A stretch of 7,414 bases of DNA from assembly GCA_026647295.1 (NCBI GenBank), contig JAPKHB010000191.1:1-7414 (forward strand), in the 5' to 3' direction. How positions within the stretch are numbered: position 1 is the first letter of the stretch; each line of letters starts with the position of its first letter. Both the position numbers and the translations under genes were made by a program. Under the pieces are notes generated by a model. That model made no database searches. It was not told where the DNA came from and saw nothing but the letters and a program-made list of their open reading frames with translations. Positions 1 through 5,714 of the stretch are shown here, piece after piece. Source of the stretch: Planctomycetota bacterium. GTDB lineage: Bacteria > Planctomycetota > PLA2 > JAEUHO01.

Positions 1-1
1 G

Positions 2-565
2 CCGTGGCTGGCGGCGGTGGGCGCCGAGCTGGCGGTGGCCTCGGCGCCGCGCGCCGGGCGCTTCGGCATGCCGCACCCGGAGGTCGTTGCGCGCGCCCGG
101 GCCGCCGGCGCGGCGGTCTGGCTGCTGCTGGCCGACTTCGCGCCCCGGGATCCGATCGTCATCGAGGAGGGCGCGGACGTGGAGTCTGGCACCGCCGGCC
201 CCGATCCGGCGGGGACGCTGGGGCGTCCGGCCCGGGTGGGCGTGTGGGGCGAGGGGCCGAGCCCGCCGCTTGCGGGGGCGAGCGACGCCTGGATGCGCGA
301 GCCGCTGCGCTTTGCGCGGGAGGGGGAGTTCACCGGGGCGCGGGTGGTGGAGGCGCTTTCGGAGTCGCTCTACGTACGCTTTCCGTCCCGCGCGGTGATG
401 GAGGAGTTCCTCGCCGCGCGCATCCTGCCCGAGACGCCCCCGGCGGACGAGCCGCACACGAAGGCCGAACTGCGCGCCTTCCTCGCCGTCGCGGGCTACG
501 GGATCCAGCAGAAGGGTGCGATGGTGATGATCGTGCCCAACCGCCAGCGCCCCGAGCCCGAGTAG
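2..565 (+). CDS. ComEC/Rec2-like metallo-hydrolase C-terminus, 5' end outside window
   Basis: The reading frame is open from base 2 to a TAG at 563-565, so this is probably the 3' end of a longer gene. A GTG at 17 exists but lies inside the apparent fold. The first ~40 residues (PWLAAVGAELAVAS, then GRFGMPHPEVVARARAAGAAVW) resemble the end of the metallo-beta-lactamase domain of ComEC/Rec2-type proteins, which typically read 'aelaviSvG..NrfGHPhpevl.rl...Ga.v'. Here the usual GHP is GMP, so a normally conserved His is replaced. About 110 further residues follow that I do not recognise; they include a compact-looking segment from about 103 to 175 of the visible protein and then end PNRQRPEPE. 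In ComEC the domain is periplasmic and assists DNA uptake, but related stand-alone hydrolases exist, so the function is not assigned. It converges with the tetR gene, with 9 bases between the stops. Family call is tentative. Confidence 0.45.
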   Translation, partial: PWLAAVGAELAVASAPRAGRFGMPHPEVVARARAAGAAVWLLLADFAPRDPIVIEEGADVESGTAGPDPAGTLGRPARVGVWGEGPSPPLAGASDAWMREPLRFAREGEFTGARVVEALSESLYVRFPSRAVMEEFLAARILPETPPADEPHTKAELRAFLAVAGYGIQQKGAMVMIVPNRQRPEPE

Positions 566-574
566 CCGCGACCG

Positions 575-1150
575 TCAGCGCACGCCGCCCGCGCCCTCGT
601 AGAGCAGCGCGAGCACCGCGTGGGCGAGCCGGTCGGGGCCCGGCGCGTCGTCGGCGCCCGCCGCGTCCAGCGCGAGGCGCTCGCACATCCCCAGCACGAG
701 CAGCGCCCGCTGCTCCGACGCGCGGCGTCGGCGCACGGCCCCGACGGCTCCGTCCACGATCCCGCGCACGACCTCCAGGTGCTGGCGGCGCGCCGCCTCG
801 AGCCGCCGGGCCAGCGGGTCGGGGAGGCGGGGCAGCGGGTCCTGGAGCAGGCGGGCCTCGAAGGGGCGCTCCCGGACGCGCCGGACGTGGTCGGTCGCAA
901 GGGCCTTCAGGCGCTCGCGCGGCCCGCGGGCGGCGGCGGCGGCCTGCGCACTGGCCACGGCCCCCTCCAGCACGCGGGCGAGCACGCGGTACACCAACTC
1001 GTCCTTCCCGGCGAGGTAGGTGTAGAGCGTGGCGAGGCCGAGCCCGCTCCGGCGGGCCACCTCGCGCATCGTGAGCCCGTTCACGCCGCGCTCGGCCATG
1101 AGCGCCGCCCCGGCGCGCAGCAGCCGTTCCAGGTTTCGTTCCCGGCGCAC
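575..1150 (-). CDS. TetR/AcrR-family transcriptional regulator
   Basis: A 191-residue protein, the normal length for TetR regulators. The N-terminal DNA-binding domain is clear: helix 1 around residues 8-24 (LERLLRAGAALMAERG), then the helix-turn-helix at about 27-46 (TMREVARRSGLGLATLYTYL), followed by the family's K-D-E-L-V pattern (GKDELVYRVL). Residues 55-191 form an Ala/Arg-rich helical ligand-binding and dimerisation domain too divergent to suggest a ligand. The GTG at 1148-1150 is chosen because the later ATG (residue 18) would delete helix 1. No good Shine-Dalgarno sequence precedes it. It lies 89 bases downstream of queD on the same strand, so it could be read through from queD or have its own promoter in that gap. 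No efflux pump or other usual TetR target is adjacent, so its target is unknown. Confidence 0.88.
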   Translation of the reverse strand: MRRERNLERLLRAGAALMAERGVNGLTMREVARRSGLGLATLYTYLAGKDELVYRVLARVLEGAVASAQAAAAARGPRERLKALATDHVRRVRERPFEARLLQDPLPRLPDPLARRLEAARRQHLEVVRGIVDGAVGAVRRRRASEQRALLVLGMCERLALDAAGADDAPGPDRLAHAVLALLYEGAGGVR

Positions 1151-1239
1151 GGGTCAGCGCGCCCCGGGGGCCTGCGGCCGGGAGGGCGCCGGGCGCGCCG
1201 GGGCGGCCGGGTGTGCGGAAGGCGGTCTGCGGCCCGGCC
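1151..1239. other. queD-tetR spacer with a GC inverted repeat
   Basis: A gap of 89 bases between the queD stop and the tetR start. GGCCGGG at 1205-1211 and CCCGGCC at 1233-1239 form a 7-bp inverted repeat with a 21-base loop, directly after the queD stop on the minus strand. There is no T-run, so it is at best a weak intrinsic terminator or an mRNA-end structure. No recognisable promoter for tetR is seen here. Confidence 0.3.
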
Positions 1240-1596
1240 TCACGCCCGGCGGCGCACGACGAAGCAGGAGGGCGTCTCGTAGAGCCGGATCTCCGCCAGG
1301 GGCAGCGGGCTGCCTTCCAGGCGCTGCCAGATCCACTCGGCCAGGTGCTCGGCCGTGGGGTTCTCGAGCCGGTCGTTGAGGTGCGAGTGGTCCAGGAGCG
1401 CGAGGACCCGTTCGCCCACCACCTCCTTCACCGTCCCGAAGTCCACGACCAGACCCGAGTCGGGGTCCACCGCACCCTCGCACCAGACCTCGAGGAAGTA
1501 GGTGTGCCCGTGCAGGTTGCGGCACTTGCCCGGGTGCCGGGGCAGGAGGTGCGAGGCCTGGAACTCGAAGCGCCGGACGACGATCACGGCGCGCAT
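1240..1596 (-). CDS. queD: 6-carboxy-5,6,7,8-tetrahydropterin synthase (QueD/PTPS family)
   Basis: A 118-residue protein, the usual QueD length. QueD converts dihydroneopterin triphosphate to 6-carboxytetrahydropterin, the second step towards preQ0 and queuosine, in the cytoplasm. Visible hallmarks: zinc ligands His16 (FQASHLL), His29 and His31 (NLHGHTY); catalytic Cys25 in CRNLHGH (C-x3-HGH, as in QueD enzymes); the Asp69-His70 pair in LDHSHLND; PTAEHLAEWIW; and Glu107 in LYETP near the C-terminus, the pterin-anchoring Glu. The ATG at 1594-1596 starts the homology. A GGTAGG abuts it directly, which would suit a GTG start three codons later (IVVRRFEF) slightly better, so the exact start is uncertain by three residues. 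The open frame continues far upstream but only as low-complexity sequence. No queC, queE or queF is seen in the window. A GC hairpin (1622-1646) lies in the leader. Confidence 0.93.
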   Translation of the reverse strand: MRAVIVVRRFEFQASHLLPRHPGKCRNLHGHTYFLEVWCEGAVDPDSGLVVDFGTVKEVVGERVLALLDHSHLNDRLENPTAEHLAEWIWQRLEGSPLPLAEIRLYETPSCFVVRRRA

Positions 1597-1621
1597 CCTA
1601 CCGCTCGGGCCGCGCGGCCCC

Positions 1622-1646
1622 CCGGGGCGGCGGGCCGCCGCCCCGG
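1622..1646. repeat. Perfect 11-bp GC inverted repeat upstream of queD
   Basis: CCGGGGCGGCG (1622-1632) and CGCCGCCCCGG (1636-1646) are exact reverse complements around a 3-base loop. It sits 25-50 bases upstream of the queD ATG and would form a very stable hairpin in the queD leader if transcription starts further upstream. There is no T-run on either side, so a classical terminator is not supported. Confidence 0.6.
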
Positions 1647-1813
1647 TCCGTCGGTCCGGCGCCGCCCGGGGTGCCGAGGCAGGGGGAGCGCGGGCGCCCC
1701 CCCGGGGCCTTCGTCCCTGGCGCGGGCTGGCGGCGCCCCGAGGCGCACGACCCCGGGCTTTGCTTGGTTCAGGGCAACGGGGGGCGGGGGGAGGGCATGC
1801 CCCACCCGGTCCG

Positions 1814-1819
1814 TACAAT
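1814..1819 (+). promoter_or_regulatory. Candidate -10 element (TACAAT) for dsbD
   Basis: TACAAT stands out in GC-rich surroundings and matches the housekeeping -10 consensus in five of six positions. It would start a transcript near 1826, giving a leader of about 65 bases. No good -35 hexamer lies 16-18 bases upstream. The surrounding 11-mer CGTACAATCGG (1812-1822) recurs exactly upstream of the ECF sigma gene. Confidence 0.5.
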
Positions 1820-1832
1820 CGGGGGGCCGGCT

Positions 1833-1865
1833 CCCGCCGCCCAGCCTGCTCTGCCGGGCGGCGGG
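1833..1865 (+). repeat. Perfect 10-bp hairpin in the dsbD leader
   Basis: CCCGCCGCCC (1833-1842) and GGGCGGCGGG (1856-1865) are exact reverse complements with a 13-base loop. It lies between the candidate -10 and the ribosome binding site, ending 9 bases before the GGAAGGAG. It could stabilise the mRNA or influence translation initiation. No T-run follows, so it is not a standard terminator. Confidence 0.55.
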
Positions 1866-1874
1866 CCCCGCCCC

Positions 1875-1882
1875 GGAAGGAG
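1875..1882 (+). promoter_or_regulatory. Ribosome binding site of dsbD
   Basis: GGAAGGAG is a strong Shine-Dalgarno match ending 9 bases before the ATG at 1892. It fixes the dsbD start, although the frame is open much further upstream. It is the only strong Shine-Dalgarno sequence before a gene in this window. Confidence 0.8.
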
Positions 1883-1891
1883 AAGCCGCCC

Positions 1892-4432
1892 ATGCGCCGA
1901 CCGCACCTGCTCCCGGCCGTCGCCCTGCTGCTCGGCGGGCTGGTCCTCTGCCTTGCCCAGGTGCCCTCCGCCGGCGCCGGGGAGAAGAAGAAGGTGAAGG
2001 AAGTCGAGTGGAGCGCCACCGTCGAGCCGGCCGACCTCGCCCCCGGGGGCGAGGGCTGGCTCGTGGTCCGGGGTCGCCTGACCCCGCCCTACCACATCTA
2101 CGCCGCGGGCGACGAGGCCACGACCTGGAGGGAACTGCCGGCGGAGGGGGTCACCTACGACCTCGAACACGCCGAGGCCTCCGACGCGCACCCGTGGAAG
2201 CCCGAGTGGGGGGGTGAGGAGGACGTCAAGACGATCTGGGAGGGGGAGTTCGTGCTCCGGGTTCCCCTCAAGTTGGCGCAGACGGTCCGCCCCGGGACCG
2301 AGGTGGGCCTCCTCTTCGACTACCAGGCGTGTTCGGACCGGGGTTGCCTGGTCCCGGAGCGCAACCACAAGGTGAGCACCTGGCTCCCGGGGGCCGAGGT
2401 GCCCGCGCCGATCCTCTCCCCTGCGGTGGCCTACCAGGGCGGCGAGGTGCGGCTGGAGGTGAAGGAGGTGGCCCGTGACGGCCTCTCCGGCCTGCTCCAG
2501 GTGGTCTTCGAACCGGCCTTCAACCACTACTTCTACCTCCCCCCCTCCAAGGACGGGTCGATCCCCATCGACGCCCGGCCCGTGGCGGCCGAGGGCGTCA
2601 CCTGGGGCGCGTTCGCCCTGCCCGCGGGCGGCGGGAAGTTGCATGACGCGCTGGCGATCGACCTGGGCTTCGAACGCAGCCCCGCGGTCGGGGAACTGGC
2701 CGTGGAGGTGCGCATCCAGGCCTGCGACACGTTGGGGCGCTGTCTTCCCCCGCGCAGCGGCCGCCTCACGCTGACCTTCGACACCCGCGGCGCGGCGCCC
2801 GCGCCCACCGGCGCCGGACCCGAGGGCCCGGAGCCGCCGGAGGCTGGCGCGGCGCCGGAGGAAGGCGCCGGGGCGAGCCTTGCGGGCCCGGCGGAACCGC
2901 GCGGGGAACTCTTCTTCCCCGTGTACCACTCCGCGGACGAGGGCGCGCCGGAGGAGGGCGCGGAGCCGGCCGGGGCGGCCCCGGACGCGCCCGGCGCCCC
3001 TGCGGGGGGTGCGCCCGCGGGCGCAGGCCCCGGCCCGGGCGGGGCGCCGGTCCCGGGGGGCCTTGCGGCGCAGGGTGGGTCCGAAGACGAGGCGGGCCTG
3101 GTGGGGACCTGGTACCGCGAGAGCGGCCTGCTGGTGCTCGGACTCCTCTTCCTCGTCGGGGTGGGGCTCGCCTTCACGCCCTGCGTGCTGCCGATCATCC
3201 CCATCACCATCAGCGTGATCGGAGGCGGTCGCGCCGTCCCCAAGGGGCGCCTCACCGCGCTGCTGGGCACCTACGTCGGCGGGCTCACGCTCACCTACGG
3301 GGGCCTGGGCGTCTTTGCGGCCTTCGTCGGCGGGAGCATGAGCGCCGCCTTCCGCGAGCCCCTCGTGATCGTGGCGATCTCGGGGCTGTTCTTCTTCCTC
3401 GCCCTGGCGATGCTGGGCGTGTTCGAACTCCAGCCCCCGCAGTGGCTCGCCCGGCTCCAGGGCGGGGCGCAGCGCCGCGCCGGCTCGTACGTCGGGGCGT
3501 TCATGTTCGGCTGCCTCGCCGCGGTGATCGCGAGCCCCTGCACCGGCCCCTTCATCGCCGGCATGGCGCTGGTGGCCGCGCAGCAGCAGGACCCGGTGCT
3601 GGGCTTCTCGATGTTCGCCGCGCTCGCGCTCGGGATGGGCGCCGTGTTCTTCGCCGCGGGCTCCCTCAACCTGCTGATGCGCCCCGGGCCGTGGATGGTG
3701 TGGGTGCGCTACGGCTTCGGCGTGATCCTCTTCGGGGCGGCCATCTACTACCTGGCCAACCAGCAGCTCATCGTGCCGCCCGTGAGCTACGCGCTGGCCG
3801 GCCTGGGCGCCCTCATCGGCTGTCTCGGGATCGCCCGGCACCTGCGCCACCGCGAGGGCGCTGAGCCCCGGGAGGCCTGGAGGCGCGGGGTTGCGGTGGG
3901 GAGCGTCCTGGCGCTCGCCGGGCTCGGGGTCGCCTTCCTCACCCGCCCCCTCGTCGTGCCCGAGGACCTGCGCTGGACGAAGATCCGCGACAAGGAGCAC
4001 CTCCTGGCCGCGGTGGAGGACGCGGCCCGGGAGGGCCGGCCCGTGGTCGTGGACGTGTGGGCGACCTGGTGCTACTACTGCAAGGAGTATGACAAGGTGA
4101 TGCTGGGCTCGGAGGCGCTCAAGGAGCGCCTGCGCCGGGTGGTCCGCCTCAAGTTGGACGTCTCCGACGAGACGTTCCCGGACATCCGGCAGGGACTGGG
4201 CATCCCCGCCGACGCCCAGCCCTACCTCGTCTTCATCGACCCGAAGAAGCGCATCCACCGCGGCGTGGACATCCAGGAGTGGTGGGGCGATCAGTCCGAA
4301 GCGCGGCTCAAGCAGAGCCTGGACCGGGTGTTGGGCGTGGCCGACCCCGCGCTCGCCGGCGCGGCCGCCGGCGCGGCCGCCGGCGCCGGGTCCGCCTCCG
4401 CCGCCCTCCCGGGCGGCCACGCCTCGCGCTAG
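1892..4432 (+). CDS. dsbD: DsbD-type thiol:disulfide interchange protein with two N-terminal alpha-like domains
   Basis: An 846-residue inner-membrane protein that passes electrons from cytosolic thioredoxin to periplasmic partners (disulfide isomerases, cytochrome c maturation thioredoxins). In order: signal peptide about 1-29 (MRRP then a Leu/Ala-rich core); first DsbD-alpha-like domain about 35-165 with Cys147/Cys152 in QACSDRGC; second alpha-like domain about 180-300 with Cys278-x5-Cys284 in QACDTLGRC, matching the classical DsbD spacing; Pro/Ala/Gly/Glu-rich linker about 300-405; CcdA-like beta domain of eight predicted helices about 408-690 with redox Cys431 (AFTPCVLP) and Cys550 (ASPCTGPF); periplasmic thioredoxin-like gamma domain about 693-815 with WCYYC (Cys727, Cys730) and a likely cis-Pro in AQPYLVF. 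The tail is an Ala/Gly repeat. E. coli DsbD has about 565 residues; the excess here is the extra alpha-like domain, the linker and the tail. It converges with larA, with 18 bases between stops. Confidence 0.95.
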   Translation: MRRPHLLPAVALLLGGLVLCLAQVPSAGAGEKKKVKEVEWSATVEPADLAPGGEGWLVVRGRLTPPYHIYAAGDEATTWRELPAEGVTYDLEHAEASDAHPWKPEWGGEEDVKTIWEGEFVLRVPLKLAQTVRPGTEVGLLFDYQACSDRGCLVPERNHKVSTWLPGAEVPAPILSPAVAYQGGEVRLEVKEVARDGLSGLLQVVFEPAFNHYFYLPPSKDGSIPIDARPVAAEGVTWGAFALPAGGGKLHDALAIDLGFERSPAVGELAVEVRIQACDTLGRCLPPRSGRLTLTFDTRGAAPAPTGAGPEGPEPPEAGAAPEEGAGASLAGPAEPRGELFFPVYHSADEGAPEEGAEPAGAAPDAPGAPAGGAPAGAGPGPGGAPVPGGLAAQGGSEDEAGLVGTWYRESGLLVLGLLFLVGVGLAFTPCVLPIIPITISVIGGGRAVPKGRLTALLGTYVGGLTLTYGGLGVFAAFVGGSMSAAFREPLVIVAISGLFFFLALAMLGVFELQPPQWLARLQGGAQRRAGSYVGAFMFGCLAAVIASPCTGPFIAGMALVAAQQQDPVLGFSMFAALALGMGAVFFAAGSLNLLMRPGPWMVWVRYGFGVILFGAAIYYLANQQLIVPPVSYALAGLGALIGCLGIARHLRHREGAEPREAWRRGVAVGSVLALAGLGVAFLTRPLVVPEDLRWTKIRDKEHLLAAVEDAAREGRPVVVDVWATWCYYCKEYDKVMLGSEALKERLRRVVRLKLDVSDETFPDIRQGLGIPADAQPYLVFIDPKKRIHRGVDIQEWWGDQSEARLKQSLDRVLGVADPALAGAAAGAAAGAGSASAALPGGHASR
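4355..4390 (+). repeat. 12-base tandem repeat at the dsbD 3' end
   Basis: The 12-mer GCCGGCGCGGCC occurs exactly at 4355-4366 and 4367-4378, with a degraded third copy to 4390. The period is a multiple of three and encodes an Ala/Gly tail (AGAA units) after the thioredoxin domain. Probably a slippage-prone low-complexity tail without a specific function. Confidence 0.75.
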
Positions 4433-4450
4433 CCGCGCCGCCGCCCGCGG

Positions 4451-5701
4451 TCAGCCGCTGGCGAGCCGGGCCACGGTGCGAACGCCCGGGTGTTCGGAGA
4501 GCACGAAGTCCAGCGCGGCCCGGGCCTCCGCGTGGGGGACCAGGCCCATCGGCCGCAGCAGGTCGCGTGACATCCGGCTCACCACGTGCACCGGGTGGTC
4601 GCGCGCGATGCGCCGCAGGCTGTAGGCCGTGAGGCCGTAGGGGTGGAACTCGCGCCGCAGCGCCGCGAGGTGACGCTCGAGCCGCCCGGCCTCGAACCAG
4701 GGCAGCAGCGCCGGATGGCCCGGCCCGTCCCCGAGGTCCGCGAGGAGGAGGACGGGCGCGCCGGGCTTGAGCCAGGCGAGCGCCTCGAGCAGGGCCTTGT
4801 GGGCCTGGATCAGGCTGCGGCCGCGGGGCCCCCGCGCCTCGACCACCCCGAGGTCGGCCGGCTCGGGCGGCGCGGCCGGGCGCGCCGCCTCGAAGGCCCG
4901 GGCGGCCGCGCGGTGCGCGGCCTCGACCTCGCCCGCGACCGCGGCCGCGATGGTGCCGTCCGAGGCCAGCGCCACGTTGAGCAGGAAGGCGCGCCCGTGG
5001 GCCCGGGCCACGCCGAGCAGCGCCGCGTAGAAGGGGTTGTCGTCCAGGCGGCCGGCCGCGCTGCGGATGCTCCCGTCCGGGGCGACCAACGTGTCGAGCG
5101 TGAGTCGGTGGGCCGCGAGCACCGTCCCCCGCTCGGCCACCCCCGGGACGAGCGCCTTGGGCCCGCCCGAATAGCCCGCCAGGTGGTGCGGGGCCACCAC
5201 GCCGGTCAGGATCGCCAGGTCGGCCTCCGCCACCGTGCGGTGCACCCGGACCGCGCCCAGCGCCGGGTCGGTCGACAGGAGGGCGTTGAGTTCCGGCGTC
5301 TCGGGCGCGCTCTGGATCGGCCGAAGCACGCTCACCAGTTCCTCGCCCAACATGCGGGCGACCTCGGTCCGGGGCGTGGCCGGATGGATGCCGCGTGCCA
5401 CGACCAGTCGGATCCGCGCCGGGTCGAGCCCCGCGCGGGTGAGGCGCGAAAGGAGTGGCAGGAGGTAGACGCCCGCGGCCGCGGGCCGGGTCGCGTCCGG
5501 GATGACCACCGCGACGCTGCGCGCCCCCCAGGCGACCTCCTCCAGCGGGGGCCGGCCGAGCGGCGCGTCGATCGCGCGCGCCACCACCGCCAGGGGCGAG
5601 GCGACCGGCGCGACCTGGGCCGCGGGGGGCCCGACGACCCGCAAGCCCGCGGGGAGTTCCAGGCCTTCGAGGGTGGCCGGCGAGGAAGGATCGTCGGGCA
5701 C
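4451..5701 (-). CDS. larA: LarA-family nickel-pincer-dependent 2-hydroxyacid racemase/epimerase homologue
   Basis: A 416-residue protein, close to Lactobacillus plantarum LarA (424). LarA racemises lactate by hydride transfer using a nickel-pincer nucleotide (NPN) bound covalently to a Lys. All core residues are in place with the right spacing: Asp69 and Arg72 in PDATRP (LarA Asp72, Arg75); His106 in ARGIHPATP (His108); His172 in APHHLAGYSGGPK (His174); Lys182, the cofactor Lys (Lys184); His198 in AAHRL (His200). Gln299-x2-Lys302 in LIQAHK matches the LarA Gln295/Lys298 pair. Homologues of this family act on several 2-hydroxyacids, so lactate is not assured. The start is a GTG at 5699-5701 with no Shine-Dalgarno, 13 bases after the stop of the anti-sigma-like gene. 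It is therefore probably cotranscribed with and coupled to the sigma/anti-sigma pair. The cofactor-building genes larB, larC and larE are not in the window. Confidence 0.9.
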   Translation of the reverse strand: MPDDPSSPATLEGLELPAGLRVVGPPAAQVAPVASPLAVVARAIDAPLGRPPLEEVAWGARSVAVVIPDATRPAAAGVYLLPLLSRLTRAGLDPARIRLVVARGIHPATPRTEVARMLGEELVSVLRPIQSAPETPELNALLSTDPALGAVRVHRTVAEADLAILTGVVAPHHLAGYSGGPKALVPGVAERGTVLAAHRLTLDTLVAPDGSIRSAAGRLDDNPFYAALLGVARAHGRAFLLNVALASDGTIAAAVAGEVEAAHRAAARAFEAARPAAPPEPADLGVVEARGPRGRSLIQAHKALLEALAWLKPGAPVLLLADLGDGPGHPALLPWFEAGRLERHLAALRREFHPYGLTAYSLRRIARDHPVHVVSRMSRDLLRPMGLVPHAEARAALDFVLSEHPGVRTVARLASG

Positions 5702-5714
5702 GCGGCCCGCGATG

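Larger units (their letters stand above)
1597..1891. other. Divergent intergenic spacer between queD and dsbD
   Basis: About 295 bases with no convincing gene. Open frames crossing it are Pro/Arg/Gly-rich translations of GC-rich DNA. It contains a perfect 11-bp hairpin on the queD side (1622-1646), a TACAAT -10-like element (1814-1819), a perfect 10-bp hairpin (1833-1865) and the dsbD Shine-Dalgarno sequence (1875-1882). No queD promoter is recognisable. Confidence 0.6.

Noticed and set aside
566..574. Terminator between the ComEC-like gene and tetR
   Set aside because: Nine bases, with no stem-loop or T-run visible.
4..1282. Plus-strand frames at 4-1074 and 620-1282
   Set aside because: Low-complexity Arg/Gly/Pro products crossing a gene boundary and the TetR gene; they show no recognisable domain.
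1597..2019. N-terminal extension of queD up to 2019
   Set aside because: The added ~140 residues are Pro/Arg/Ala-rich, overlap the dsbD start and have no place in the QueD fold; the 118-residue form has standard length.
1769..4420. An 883-codon open frame antisense to dsbD
   Set aside because: It mirrors dsbD codons, is rich in His/Arg/Gly/Glu with no family motif, and dsbD on the other strand is unmistakable. Long antisense frames are expected at this GC content.
4433..4450. Intrinsic terminator between dsbD and larA
   Set aside because: The 18-base gap is only GC-rich; no proper stem with a T-run is present on either strand.
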